DNA from: a virus | IMG/VR virus record: IMGVR_UViG_3300045453_000100 | Location: 1 to 47,759 of that record | Length of the DNA: 47,759 nt | Direction: 5' to 3' (one strand) | Part shown: positions 23,602 through 31,187 of the stretch, one piece after another | How the letters are laid out: the number at the start of each line of letters is the position of its first letter | How positions within the stretch are numbered: position 1 is the stretch's first letter | Notes under the pieces: model-generated | What the model saw: only the letters and a program-made list of their open reading frames with translations | Databases searched by the model: none | Told to the model about the DNA's origin: nothing | Position numbers and translations under genes: made by a program

Positions 23602-25202
23602 GCTGCCGGCCTCTCGTCTTCGCTCGTTCCCTTGACGCCGAGCAGCGACGCCGTCGTGGCGGCGGTTATGCCCAGCCGGTTCAGCGCGCGGTTCTCGCGC
23701 GCGATCTGGCGCGCGGTCTTCCGCCAGTCCCTGCCCTGCTCGGCGTTCGCCGATTGCAGGGAATCGGTCAGCGTGTCGCGGCCGATCTGGTAGGCCTGCC
23801 GTTCCTTGACCGGATCGATGTGACCGCGGCCCGGACCGATCCAGGCGTGGCGCAGCCAGGCCGAACGCCGTTCGTAGAAGCCGGCGGCCTTCGTCGACCG
23901 CATGGTCGGCAGCTCGATCTCGCCGCGATCGACGGCCTCCTCGAACCAGAGGCCATAGACCGGCGCTGCGAAGGTCCGCTCGAGGAACGCGCTGCGCCCC
24001 GTGATCGCCTTCCAGGCACCGAGCAGCGACGCACGCGCGCTCGAATAGTTGGTCTTCGAGAAGTCCCGGCTCAGCTCCTCGAAGCTCATGCCGAGGCCGG
24101 CCGCCTCTCGGCGCAGCACAGCGTCGGTGAACTGCTGATAGGCCGCGCCGGCGGGCTGCACCGGGTTGGTGAACTTGAGCTCGGTGCCGGGCGGCAGCTT
24201 CGGGATGATCGTGCGGTCCAGCCGCATCGCGGGACCACCGATCGCCGGCACCGGCTTTCCGGTCGCACTGTCAACCGACCCCGCGAAGAGAGTAGTCAGC
24301 GATTCCGGGTCGAGCCCGGTCTGCGTCTGAATGACCGCCGCAACGAGCGTATTGATGAGGCCCGCCTTCACCGTGGCGCGATCGAGCACGTCATGGAGGC
24401 GGAAGGCCTCGGCGACTGGGGTCAACGGCGACACGCCGCGCGTCATGCCGTCGCCTTCGACGACGAAGCCGTGCAGCACGTTCGGCCGGCCGTACGCGTC
24501 CTCGCGCTCCAGCCGCTCCCACTCCATCGAGCCGGCGTCGAGCCAGGGATCGTATGGGTGAGCGCGGCGGATGTGATAGGCGAGCGGCTCGCCATAGACG
24601 CCGAGCTCGATGCCATTGCGCATGCCCGAAGAGTCGGGGGCGCCGTTCGGGTTGCTCAGCCGGTCCGGGCTGACCATCTGCAGCGCCGTCGCGTAGCGGG
24701 CCCGGCCGGGGCCGATCCGATCGGAGAGCCACAAGGCCAGGGCCAGGAACTCGCCGGCGTCGAACCAAGACGTGAAGGCCTGGCGCAGCAGACCGATGAA
24801 GGTGACGCGCCGTCCGGCGTCAACCCAGCACCCGACATCGTTCGCCCACTCGTCGAACTTCTCCTCGACGCTCTCCTCCCAGGCGTCGCGTTCCTCGTCC
24901 GGCATCGAGTCGAGGCCGAGCGCATACCAGTTGGGATCGACCGCCAGCATCCAGTTGGCGCCGATGAGATTGTCGACCTGGCTCTGCCGCGCGCCGGCGA
25001 CGAAGCCGTTGTTGCGTGCGAGATCCGTGACACGCGCGACGATGTCCTCGCGCTGCCCCCACATCGCCGCATCCGGCGACTGCAGCGACGGGTCCCAGCC
25101 GGCCAGCTCCTGGCTCAGCCGGTCGCCGGCGCGGTACGGCGTCGCCGACATGGCGCGCAGCGGCGTCCGCCCGTCGGCGCCGACCAGCTCGGGAGGCGAC
25201 AT
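23598..25202 (-). CDS. Portal protein, lambda gpB family
   Basis: 534 aa, the usual length of lambda B. Diagnostic blocks are ARDLARNNGF-like (VTDLARNNGFVAGA), DNLIGANW, GYF/LLRQAFTSW with DAGEFLAL, and the late LSRDFSKTNYSSARASLL. It forms the dodecameric DNA entry ring at the head vertex. It is followed by the S49 protease and preceded by gpW. Confidence 0.95.
   Translation of the reverse strand: MSPPELVGADGRTPLRAMSATPYRAGDRLSQELAGWDPSLQSPDAAMWGQREDIVARVTDLARNNGFVAGARQSQVDNLIGANWMLAVDPNWYALGLDSMPDEERDAWEESVEEKFDEWANDVGCWVDAGRRVTFIGLLRQAFTSWFDAGEFLALALWLSDRIGPGRARYATALQMVSPDRLSNPNGAPDSSGMRNGIELGVYGEPLAYHIRRAHPYDPWLDAGSMEWERLEREDAYGRPNVLHGFVVEGDGMTRGVSPLTPVAEAFRLHDVLDRATVKAGLINTLVAAVIQTQTGLDPESLTTLFAGSVDSATGKPVPAIGGPAMRLDRTIIPKLPPGTELKFTNPVQPAGAAYQQFTDAVLRREAAGLGMSFEELSRDFSKTNYSSARASLLGAWKAITGRSAFLERTFAAPVYGLWFEEAVDRGEIELPTMRSTKAAGFYERRSAWLRHAWIGPGRGHIDPVKERQAYQIGRDTLTDSLQSANAEQGRDWRKTARQIARENRALNRLGITAATTASLLGVKGTSEDERPAA
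23863..23873. repeat. Dispersed palindrome copy 9 (GAACGCCGTTC)
   Basis: Perfect copy inside the portal gene, read as YERRSAW, a position outside the most conserved blocks. Confidence 0.95.
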
Positions 25203-25212
25203 GCGGGTACCC

Positions 25213-25434
25213 TCAGAAGAACGGGACGAGCGGAGCGCCGAGGCCCGGGTCCTGGCCGAGCTGCCGGCGCAGGCTTGCGATGTAGAGGTCGAGCTTGCCG
25301 AGATCCGTCGCAGTGAAGGACATCGACCTGCCGCTGCCGCTCGAGATGCTGACCGCCTTGTTGCCGAGCATCAGCTCGTGGCGCGCCTGCTCGGCTTCGG
25401 CAAGCCAGGCCTCGAGCTGCTGCTGCGTGGCCAT
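25213..25434 (-). CDS. gpW-like head completion protein
   Basis: 73 aa, near the 68 of lambda W. The pattern of two helices with a central beta hairpin is clear: LEAWLAEAEQARHELMLG, then VSISSGSGRSMSFTATDLGKL and YIASLRRQLG. It plugs the portal after packaging and provides the tail attachment site. It sits between terminase and portal, as in lambda. Confidence 0.92.
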   Translation of the reverse strand: MATQQQLEAWLAEAEQARHELMLGNKAVSISSGSGRSMSFTATDLGKLDLYIASLRRQLGQDPGLGAPLVPFF

Positions 25435-25441
25435 GGCATCC

Positions 25442-27490
25442 TCACAGGTCGATGACTTCTTCCGTCAGGCCCAGGTGCTCGGTCGGCCGAACGCCGTTCG
25501 GGACCGGGGGCGCCGCCGGGTCCAGGTCGGGCAGCTCCGGCGTGTCGAACAGCGAGCGCTGATCGGCCCCCGCTGCCCGGCGCATCCAGTGACGTTCAAG
25601 CCACTCCCATTCCGCCGGCGACTTCGAACTCATACCGAGCTTCTCGGCGAGCGCGAGGCCGTAAACCCGGCAGTCGAGCAAGTGGTTCTCGGCCTCGACC
25701 TGGTGCCAGCCCTGAGTGACCTTGCCGGTCTTCCGATTCCGCTGAACCGCGAAGACCTCGGCCAGGAGCTGCGTGAAGTCGGACTCGGTCCAGTCCTGAT
25801 TGAAGTGACAGTAGCTGCCCGGGAAGACGAACGCGTCCGGCTCCTTCTTCACCTTCAGCGCACCGTAGTGGCGCGACTTCATCTGCCAGGTGCCAACCGG
25901 GTAGGTCTTCGGACCGCGGCGCCGGGCCTTGCCCCGCTCCGAGTACTCCCGGGCCGTCGGCTTGCCTGTCCAAGGCGGTTGTTTCCAGCCGTCCTCACCG
26001 CGCAGAGGGAAGCAATCCGGGCGCGCCTTGCACCAGTTGACGACCACGTCGGTCTCGAAGTTGGCGTCGACGCCAGTCGCATCGGCCTTGCGGTCATTGC
26101 CGAAGGCGTCGCGGAACTTCTTCGCCCGCTTCTCATCGAGGAGCTTGAACGCCGAGCCGGTCTCCGTTCCGGTCTCGCCGGCGAGGAACCCGTGCTCGAG
26201 GCTCCAGGTCTGCCGATCGCGGCCGTGGCCAAGGAACTCGTACCAAATGCCGTCCTTCTGGACGTCGGCTGCGAGCGTAATGAGCACCGGGCCAAGCGGC
26301 ACGGTGCCCTGATCCCAAGTCTCTCGGCGCTTCAGCAGCTCCTCGGCTTTTGGCCGGTCGCCCGCCTCGTCCCACGGCTCGCCGAGCTGCAGGTTGACGA
26401 AGGTCTTGAGCTTTTCCGGATCGCCTTGGGCGTCGACCCATTTGGCGGCGATGTGGTCCCAGGTCGTGAAGGGACTGATGAGCGAGTTCAAGTGATAGCT
26501 GGGTTCGCGGCCGGGCAGCGGCATCGCATGGACCCAGCGGCCGCGGGCGTTCATTCCCTCGAGCTGCCAGTGATGGATAATGCAGCCGTTCTCCTCGCAG
26601 ACGTAGTGGGCCTGGTGCGGCGCCTCGGGCTTGAACTTCAGCCCGAACTTCGCGTCGCGGCCGCCGAACTTCAGCACCTGCTCGGCATCGCAATGTGGGC
26701 ACGGCACATGCCAGGAGGCCTGCGTGCCGGCCATGTACTGGCGATAGATGCGGCTGGTGCTCTTCAGCGTCGGCGTGGTGACGTCCAGCTCCTTGTCCTG
26801 GCCGGACTTCTCGAACGACGTCTTGCGCGCCCGGGCCATCTCGACGGGATCGCCCTGGCCACTCACGTTCAGCGGGAACTCGTCGACGTCGTCGAGGATG
26901 ACGTAGCGAACCGACTTCTGCCGCAGGCCCGCTGCCGAGTTGGCGCCGGTCACCACGATCGAGCCGCCGGGAAAGCGCTTGCGCTTCAGGGTGCTGCCGT
27001 CGCGACCGCGGATCACGACGTTGCTGACCTTGCGCTGCAGACGTTTGGTCGCCTCGATCGTCGGCTCGAACTTCTCCGTCGTCCAGTCGCGGCCTGCTTC
27101 GATCGTCGGATGCACGACGAGCGTCGGGCCCGGCGAGACATCGATGATCCAGCCGAGGACGTTGGAGATGCCTTCGGAGCCCGATACCTGAACGGACTTC
27201 ATCACCGAGGTGCGCCTGGCCCAGTGGCCGGGCGCCATGCAGTCCATGATCTCGTTCAGGAACGGCGTCTTCGCGTTGCGCCACTTGCCCGGATGAGCGC
27301 TCGTGCCTTCCGCCACGATGCGATACTTCTCCGCCCATTCGCTGGGCTTAATGGGCGGGTCACGGCGCATGCCGCGCACCCACGCGGAGCGCACGGTGCG
27401 CCGCGCCGAACCGATGCCGGGCAGCAGCTTACGGAACTGCTTCGGCGTCAGGTTCGCCAGATTGCTCGGACCCGTCCCCGGATTGGACAT
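25442..27490 (-). CDS. Terminase large subunit, lambda gpA family
   Basis: 682 aa from the ATG at 27490, chosen because the preceding gene overlaps it and the upstream 16 residues are Arg/Ser-rich noise. Motifs: SVQVSGSEGISN (translocating ATPase region), Walker B VRYVILDDVDEFP, then CPHC and the nuclease region with LAADVQKDGIWYE and DANFETDVV. It packages DNA and cuts at cos. The C-terminal 60 residues (with the PNGVR footprint) are variable. Confidence 0.95.
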   Translation of the reverse strand: MSNPGTGPSNLANLTPKQFRKLLPGIGSARRTVRSAWVRGMRRDPPIKPSEWAEKYRIVAEGTSAHPGKWRNAKTPFLNEIMDCMAPGHWARRTSVMKSVQVSGSEGISNVLGWIIDVSPGPTLVVHPTIEAGRDWTTEKFEPTIEATKRLQRKVSNVVIRGRDGSTLKRKRFPGGSIVVTGANSAAGLRQKSVRYVILDDVDEFPLNVSGQGDPVEMARARKTSFEKSGQDKELDVTTPTLKSTSRIYRQYMAGTQASWHVPCPHCDAEQVLKFGGRDAKFGLKFKPEAPHQAHYVCEENGCIIHHWQLEGMNARGRWVHAMPLPGREPSYHLNSLISPFTTWDHIAAKWVDAQGDPEKLKTFVNLQLGEPWDEAGDRPKAEELLKRRETWDQGTVPLGPVLITLAADVQKDGIWYEFLGHGRDRQTWSLEHGFLAGETGTETGSAFKLLDEKRAKKFRDAFGNDRKADATGVDANFETDVVVNWCKARPDCFPLRGEDGWKQPPWTGKPTAREYSERGKARRRGPKTYPVGTWQMKSRHYGALKVKKEPDAFVFPGSYCHFNQDWTESDFTQLLAEVFAVQRNRKTGKVTQGWHQVEAENHLLDCRVYGLALAEKLGMSSKSPAEWEWLERHWMRRAAGADQRSLFDTPELPDLDPAAPPVPNGVRPTEHLGLTEEVIDL
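25489..25499. repeat. Dispersed palindrome copy 10 (GAACGCCGTTC)
   Basis: Perfect copy with CC/GG flanks, in the variable C-terminal tail of terminase, read as PNGVR. Confidence 0.95.
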
Positions 27491-28076
27491 CCTCGAACTC
27501 GTCCTCGTCTTCCTGGGCGATGTCGCGGGCCGTCTCATCGAAGGCCGCGCCCGACTGCTCCGACAACCAGACGCGGAGCTCGGCCTCGGTACGCGGGCGC
27601 TCGAACACGAAGGCGTAGAGCGTGCTCGCCTTGTCAGCCATTTTGGACGTGACGCCGTCGCGCGTACGCCTTGCCAGGGTGAGCTGGTCGGCTTCGACGA
27701 TCGCCCGCAGCACGATCAGCCCCTCGTCCTCCGCGATCTGGCGGAGGAGCCGCCGATTCTTCAGTTGCTTCTCGAGCTTTTGCTGCTCGACAAGCGCAGA
27801 AGGCGGCCGGGGCCCGACCGAACGGCGTTCGGGCGACGCGTCGGTTTCGTCGCCATCCGCCGGCGCCCGGACTTCAGCCGGAGCCTGCTCGCGCCGCATC
27901 AGCGGATTGAGGTTCTTGTCACGCGCCTCTTCGACCGCCTTGAGGTCGAAGAGCGGCGCGCCCTTCCCGTCCCGGCCCGCGATCGGAATCTTGCCCGACG
28001 CCGCCTGCTTGCTGATCGTGCCCTTGGCGACGCCGATCTTCTCCGCAAGAGCGGAGACGCCGAGGAGCTCCGTCAT
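27429..28076 (-). CDS. Terminase small subunit-like protein (Nu1-like)
   Basis: 215 aa from the ATG at 28076, with GGAG 5 nt upstream. The N-terminal winged HTH (LLGVSALAEKIGVAKGTISKQAA) is the Nu1/DUF1441 style used to bind cos. A linker carries the SPERRSVG palindrome footprint. A long coiled coil (LVEQQKLEKQLKNRRLLRQ) and an acidic tail follow, overlapping the terminase start. It probably recruits the large subunit to cos. Confidence 0.85.
   Translation of the reverse strand: MTELLGVSALAEKIGVAKGTISKQAASGKIPIAGRDGKGAPLFDLKAVEEARDKNLNPLMRREQAPAEVRAPADGDETDASPERRSVGPRPPSALVEQQKLEKQLKNRRLLRQIAEDEGLIVLRAIVEADQLTLARRTRDGVTSKMADKASTLYAFVFERPRTEAELRVWLSEQSGAAFDETARDIAQEDEDEFEDVQSGDGSEQSGEPDAEAVP
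27820..27830. repeat. Dispersed palindrome copy 11 (GAACGGCGTTC)
   Basis: Perfect copy, in the linker between the HTH and coiled coil of the Nu1-like protein, read as PERRS. Confidence 0.95.
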
Positions 28077-28086
28077 GACCACTCCG

Positions 28087-29343
28087 CTACGCTGCGCGAC
28101 GCCGGCTTTCCTCGGCGAACGTTCTGCCGGTCGCCAGGAGCGTCGCCTCCCGGCCGGTGAAGGTCTGCCAACGGCGGACGATCAGGTCGCAGTACTCCTC
28201 GCTCAGCTCCATGGCGAAGGCGCGCCGCCCGACCGTTTCCGCGGCGATGATGGTCGAGCCCGAGCCGCCGAAAGGTTCGTAGATCGCATCGCCGCGCGCC
28301 GAATTGTTGAGCATCGGACGGCGCATGCACTCGACCGGCTTCTGCGTACCGTGGACCGTCGCCAGGTTCTCGAGGCCGCTCGCGTCGATTTCCCACACGG
28401 TCGACTGGTCGCGGGCGCCTTGCCAGTGCCCAGTGCCGCCTTTCCGCACGACGTAGAGCGCCGGTTCATGCTGCCAGTGATAGTGGCCGCGGCCGATCGC
28501 GAAGTTCGGCTTCACCCAGGCGATGACGGCGCGGGTTTCGAAGTTGCAGGCGCGAAGGCTGCCCTCGACCTCGAACGCCTTGGTCGCCGCGTGCCAGACG
28601 TAGGCCGCTTCGCCTGGGAAGAGTGCCCAAGCCTCACGCCAGTCGGCACGGTCGTCGTTCAGGACTTCGCCGACGCGCGCCGAATCGGTGCCGCGGTTCA
28701 GCGACTCGTTCCTGAACGACGGGTCGTACTCGACGCCATAGGGCGGGTCGGTGACCATCAGGTGCGGTCGCGCGCCAGCGAGCAGGCGTTTCACGTCCGC
28801 AGCGCTCGTCGAGTCGCCGCAGTGCAGGCGATGGGCACCGAGAACCCAAAGGTCACCCGGCCGCGTTACCAGCGGCGGCGTTACGACCTGGTCGCGATCT
28901 TCGTTGGCCGCCGGATCGGGAAGGCCGAAGGCGAGCAGCTTGTCGATCTCGGCCGCATTGAAGCCGATCGCGTGGACATCCTCCGGCGCCAGCTCAAGAT
29001 CCAGGTCGCGGTAGATCGAGGCCAGAATCGCATCGTCCCACTCGGCGTCCTCGGCCAGGCGGTTGTCGGCGATGCGATACGCCTCGATCTGGCGCGGCGA
29101 GAGATGCTCGGCGATGACGACGGGCACCTCGGACCGGCCGAGCTGCTGCGCCGCGCGCCACCTCGCCTCGCCGGCGACGATCTCGCCGGCGGCGCTGATG
29201 ACGATCGGCGCGTTGAAGCCGAAGCGGTCGATCGATTGTGCCAGGCGTTCGAGCTGCCGCCTTGGATGCAGCCGCGCGGTGCGTTTGGGCGCCTCGAGAT
29301 CGGCGATCGGCCGGACCTCGAAGCGCACGGTCTCGTTTGGCAT
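28087..29343 (-). CDS. ParB-domain/DNA methyltransferase fusion
   Basis: 418 aa. Residues 1-110 form a ParB-like domain with GEIVAGEARWRAA (53-65). Residues 165-400 form a beta-class DNA methylase with catalytic DPPY (199-202) before the SAM motif EPFGGSGSTI (about 355-364). This architecture is common on phages and mobile elements. It probably methylates adenine or cytosine N4 to protect phage DNA; the target is unknown. The gene lies immediately upstream of the terminase small subunit gene. Confidence 0.92.
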   Translation of the reverse strand: MPNETVRFEVRPIADLEAPKRTARLHPRRQLERLAQSIDRFGFNAPIVISAAGEIVAGEARWRAAQQLGRSEVPVVIAEHLSPRQIEAYRIADNRLAEDAEWDDAILASIYRDLDLELAPEDVHAIGFNAAEIDKLLAFGLPDPAANEDRDQVVTPPLVTRPGDLWVLGAHRLHCGDSTSAADVKRLLAGARPHLMVTDPPYGVEYDPSFRNESLNRGTDSARVGEVLNDDRADWREAWALFPGEAAYVWHAATKAFEVEGSLRACNFETRAVIAWVKPNFAIGRGHYHWQHEPALYVVRKGGTGHWQGARDQSTVWEIDASGLENLATVHGTQKPVECMRRPMLNNSARGDAIYEPFGGSGSTIIAAETVGRRAFAMELSEEYCDLIVRRWQTFTGREATLLATGRTFAEESRRRAA

Positions 29344-29622
29344 AAGGCACGACCCGTGCGACGTTCCCCCGCCCGTGTACGGGTGGCGGGGCGGCCGGTA
29401 GCCGGCCGGTGTCGGTCGTGCGTGCTTTACTCACGCGGTTCGCAGCGCTGCAACGCTGCGGCTCCCGCCTCTTTCGCGGCGGGGTTTCCATGCGCCGTTT
29501 CCGTTTCCACGACATGGGAAACACGGCGTTTCATCAAATTTTTCAGATGCTTACTAGAAAACCAAAGCGGTGCGCGTTACCCGCTGTGGGGACCCGGCCA
29601 GGAAGGACCCGCTCGCGGACCC
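29344..29622. other. Structured intergenic region upstream of the ParB-methyltransferase; cos candidate
   Basis: About 280 bp without a gene. It contains a hairpin CCCCGCC/GGCGGGG near 29365-29391, a CCGGTAGCCGG repeat, a GCAGCGCTGC palindrome near 29443-29452 and an imperfect inverted repeat CGCCGTTTCC/GGAAACACGGCG near 29493-29532. These are followed by an AT-rich stretch near 29530-29570. Dense inverted repeats next to the terminase block fit a cos or leader region. There is no direct evidence for cutting. Confidence 0.45.
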
Positions 29623-29633
29623 GAACGCCGTTC
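29623..29633. repeat. Dispersed palindrome copy 12 (GAACGCCGTTC)
   Basis: Perfect copy overlapping the stop codon of the gpZ-like gene; the right flank is A, not G. Confidence 0.95.
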
Positions 29634-30225
29634 ATCCCCGATGCCCCATCGCCTGGCTCAGTGCCTCGACGAAGTTGGGCCCGAACCGCTCCCTGACCGT
29701 CGTGCCCGTCGTCTGCTGGAAGCCGAAGCGCGGCTTCACCTGCACACCCCGCTTCAGCCAGTACAGGATCTGCACCGGGTAGCGCTTCTTCCCGAGGCGC
29801 CGCAGGATGCCGGCACCCGAGGGCGTCTTCACCAAGAAGACCTTGGGCTTGCCCTTCAACGCACCGGGCCGCTGCCCCTTCGGGATGATGGCTCTTTTGT
29901 TGCGCCTGGCATTCACTGGCACGGCAATGCGCGAGCTGCTCCGCGGCTTCTTGCGGCCACCTGTCTCCTGCCGCGCCATGAACGGCTCGAGCGATCCGAC
30001 GATGGCCTCGGGCGCCGTCTTGGTCGCGGGTTTGATGCGGATGCCGTTGGGCACCCAGTTGTTGCGGATCGTAAACCGCCTCGGCAGCTCTTCGCGGACG
30101 TCGACCTGCGCGTCCTTTGCCGTCATCGTCAGTGCCCTCGCGATCGCGAAGGGCACATGACGACGAGCGGCATCTTCCATGTTGCGGGTGAAGCGGTCGA
30201 TATCGCTGACCACTCGAATGCGCAT
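29632..30225 (-). CDS. Minor tail protein, lambda gpZ-like
   Basis: 197 aa from the ATG at 30225; an upstream TTG is in frame. The N-terminus (VPFAIARALTMTAKDAQVDVREELP) and the basic middle with GKPKVFLVKT and RRLGKKRYPVQILY, then TTVRERFGPNF, share the layout of gpZ tail-completion proteins (about 190 aa, basic, RYPI-type motif). It lies directly after a terminator. In lambda, Z sits after FII; here it lies upstream of the terminase block. Assignment by resemblance. Confidence 0.55.
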   Translation of the reverse strand: MRIRVVSDIDRFTRNMEDAARRHVPFAIARALTMTAKDAQVDVREELPRRFTIRNNWVPNGIRIKPATKTAPEAIVGSLEPFMARQETGGRKKPRSSSRIAVPVNARRNKRAIIPKGQRPGALKGKPKVFLVKTPSGAGILRRLGKKRYPVQILYWLKRGVQVKPRFGFQQTTGTTVRERFGPNFVEALSQAMGHRG

Positions 30226-30243
30226 GACCAACCACCAAACAAA

Positions 30244-30270
30244 AACGCCCCGCTCTGAGGCTGGGGCGTT
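30244..30270 (-). terminator. Rho-independent terminator of the early operon
   Basis: 8-bp stem AACGCCCC/GGGGCGTT with an 11-nt loop, followed on the minus strand by a T-rich run (TTTTTGTTT). It lies after the last early gene and before the gpZ-like gene, so it should separate early and late minus-strand transcription. Confidence 0.85.
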
Positions 30271-30338
30271 CTCTGCGCGCGTCTGGCGCTACAATATCAA
30301 AAAACTACGTCCAAACTGTCCCACGTGTCCAGCCCTCT

Positions 30339-30992
30339 CTAGACTTTTTTTGAAGCCTTGCTCAGCCACACCTCGCGCGTGTCGGCATCGATGGCGACGC
30401 GAGCAGCATTCCATTCCTCGCTCATAATCGTCGTGTTGTGCCGATAGAGCCGGTGAACGCCGCTCTTGCTGATGCCACGTCCACCGCGCTGAGCCGCAAT
30501 ACCGAACGTGATCTTCGAGATCATGCGCACCGACTTCCCCGACATGACGCCCATCAGCACGGCTCGGTCGATCTCCGACCAACAGAACAGCCGGTCCCAC
30601 GTCCAGTTGAGCCGGGCATCCTCTTCCGGCGACAGCGGCCTGCGCAGCGGACCGGCTTCCTGCGGCTGTAGGTTGCCGAGAAACGACCGATAGAGCGCCG
30701 GGACGCGCGGCGGCGGAAGTCGGACGAAGAGCGCATGCACGCTCACCAGCCGGCAATGCACCAGGTCCCACGTCCAGTCGGTCGGCATCGGGCCGAGCCC
30801 GGTGACTTCCTCGGGCAGCGCCGCATCGAGCGGCATGTCCGCCTTCCGCAGGAACACCGCGCGGCGCTCGCTGACCAGCACCGCACGGGAGCCATCGTCC
30901 GACCGAGGCCGCCACGGACGTCCCACCGGCTCGATTTCGGTTTGTCCCACCTCGTCCCGGCTCTGTCCCAGCGTTTGTCCCGCACTACTCAT
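30339..30992 (-). CDS. Hypothetical phage protein with HTH-like C-terminus (217 aa)
   Basis: Start taken at ATG 30992 (AGGAA about 6 nt upstream); the frame runs on to 31169 but that part is repeat-derived. Two WTWD motifs occur (DWTWDLVHC and NWTWDRLFCW), each followed by a hydrophobic helix. Near residues 150-195 lie GVMSGKSVRMISKI and a GISKSGVHRLYR helix, like an HTH. The N-terminal residues GQTLGQ and DEVGQ are encoded by the left boxes of the origin-like array. Possibly DUF6362-like; I am not certain. Last gene of the early operon. Confidence 0.7.
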   Translation of the reverse strand: MSSAGQTLGQSRDEVGQTEIEPVGRPWRPRSDDGSRAVLVSERRAVFLRKADMPLDAALPEEVTGLGPMPTDWTWDLVHCRLVSVHALFVRLPPPRVPALYRSFLGNLQPQEAGPLRRPLSPEEDARLNWTWDRLFCWSEIDRAVLMGVMSGKSVRMISKITFGIAAQRGGRGISKSGVHRLYRHNTTIMSEEWNAARVAIDADTREVWLSKASKKV

Positions 30993-31186
30993 TTGATTTC
31001 CTTCACTCTTCTTGGAAATGGGACAGTGGGACAAAGAAAAGAGGTCCTTCTCACGTGCGCGCGTGCGCGCGCACGCCTCGCCCCTCGCTTCTTTGTCCCG
31101 TTGTCCCGCTTTGCCTTCGGATGTCGATGCCATCGGCACTTTCAGGCGGGACATCGGGTGGGACTCCACCGGGACTCAGCCGGGAC
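30944..31186. repeat. Symmetric GGGAC/GTCCC box array, candidate replication origin
   Basis: Twelve boxes: GTCCC at 30944, 30954, 30965, 30977; GGGAC at 31020, 31028; GTCCC at 31095, 31103; GGGAC at 31148, 31160, 31171, 31182. The outer quartets have steps of 10-12 bp, one helical turn. The pattern mirrors around about 31064, where 31052-31076 is 25 bp of alternating purine-pyrimidine. An exact 11-bp inverted pair (31028-31038 and 31089-31099) lies inside. It starts right after the helicase stop, as an iteron origin would. Confidence 0.75.
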
Positions 31187-31187
31187 A

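Noticed and set aside
28117-28124. GAACGTTC as another palindrome copy
   Set aside because: Half-sites abut without the central base and overlap by one position; not the same 11-bp motif.
25295-30258. Long plus-strand frames over terminase and methyltransferase genes
   Set aside because: Antisense shadows of recognised proteins; no domain signature of their own.
30593-30779. Repeated GGTCCCACGTCCAGT sequence at 30593 and 30764
   Set aside because: Explained by two WTWD protein motifs in the same gene, so it was not counted in the origin-like array.
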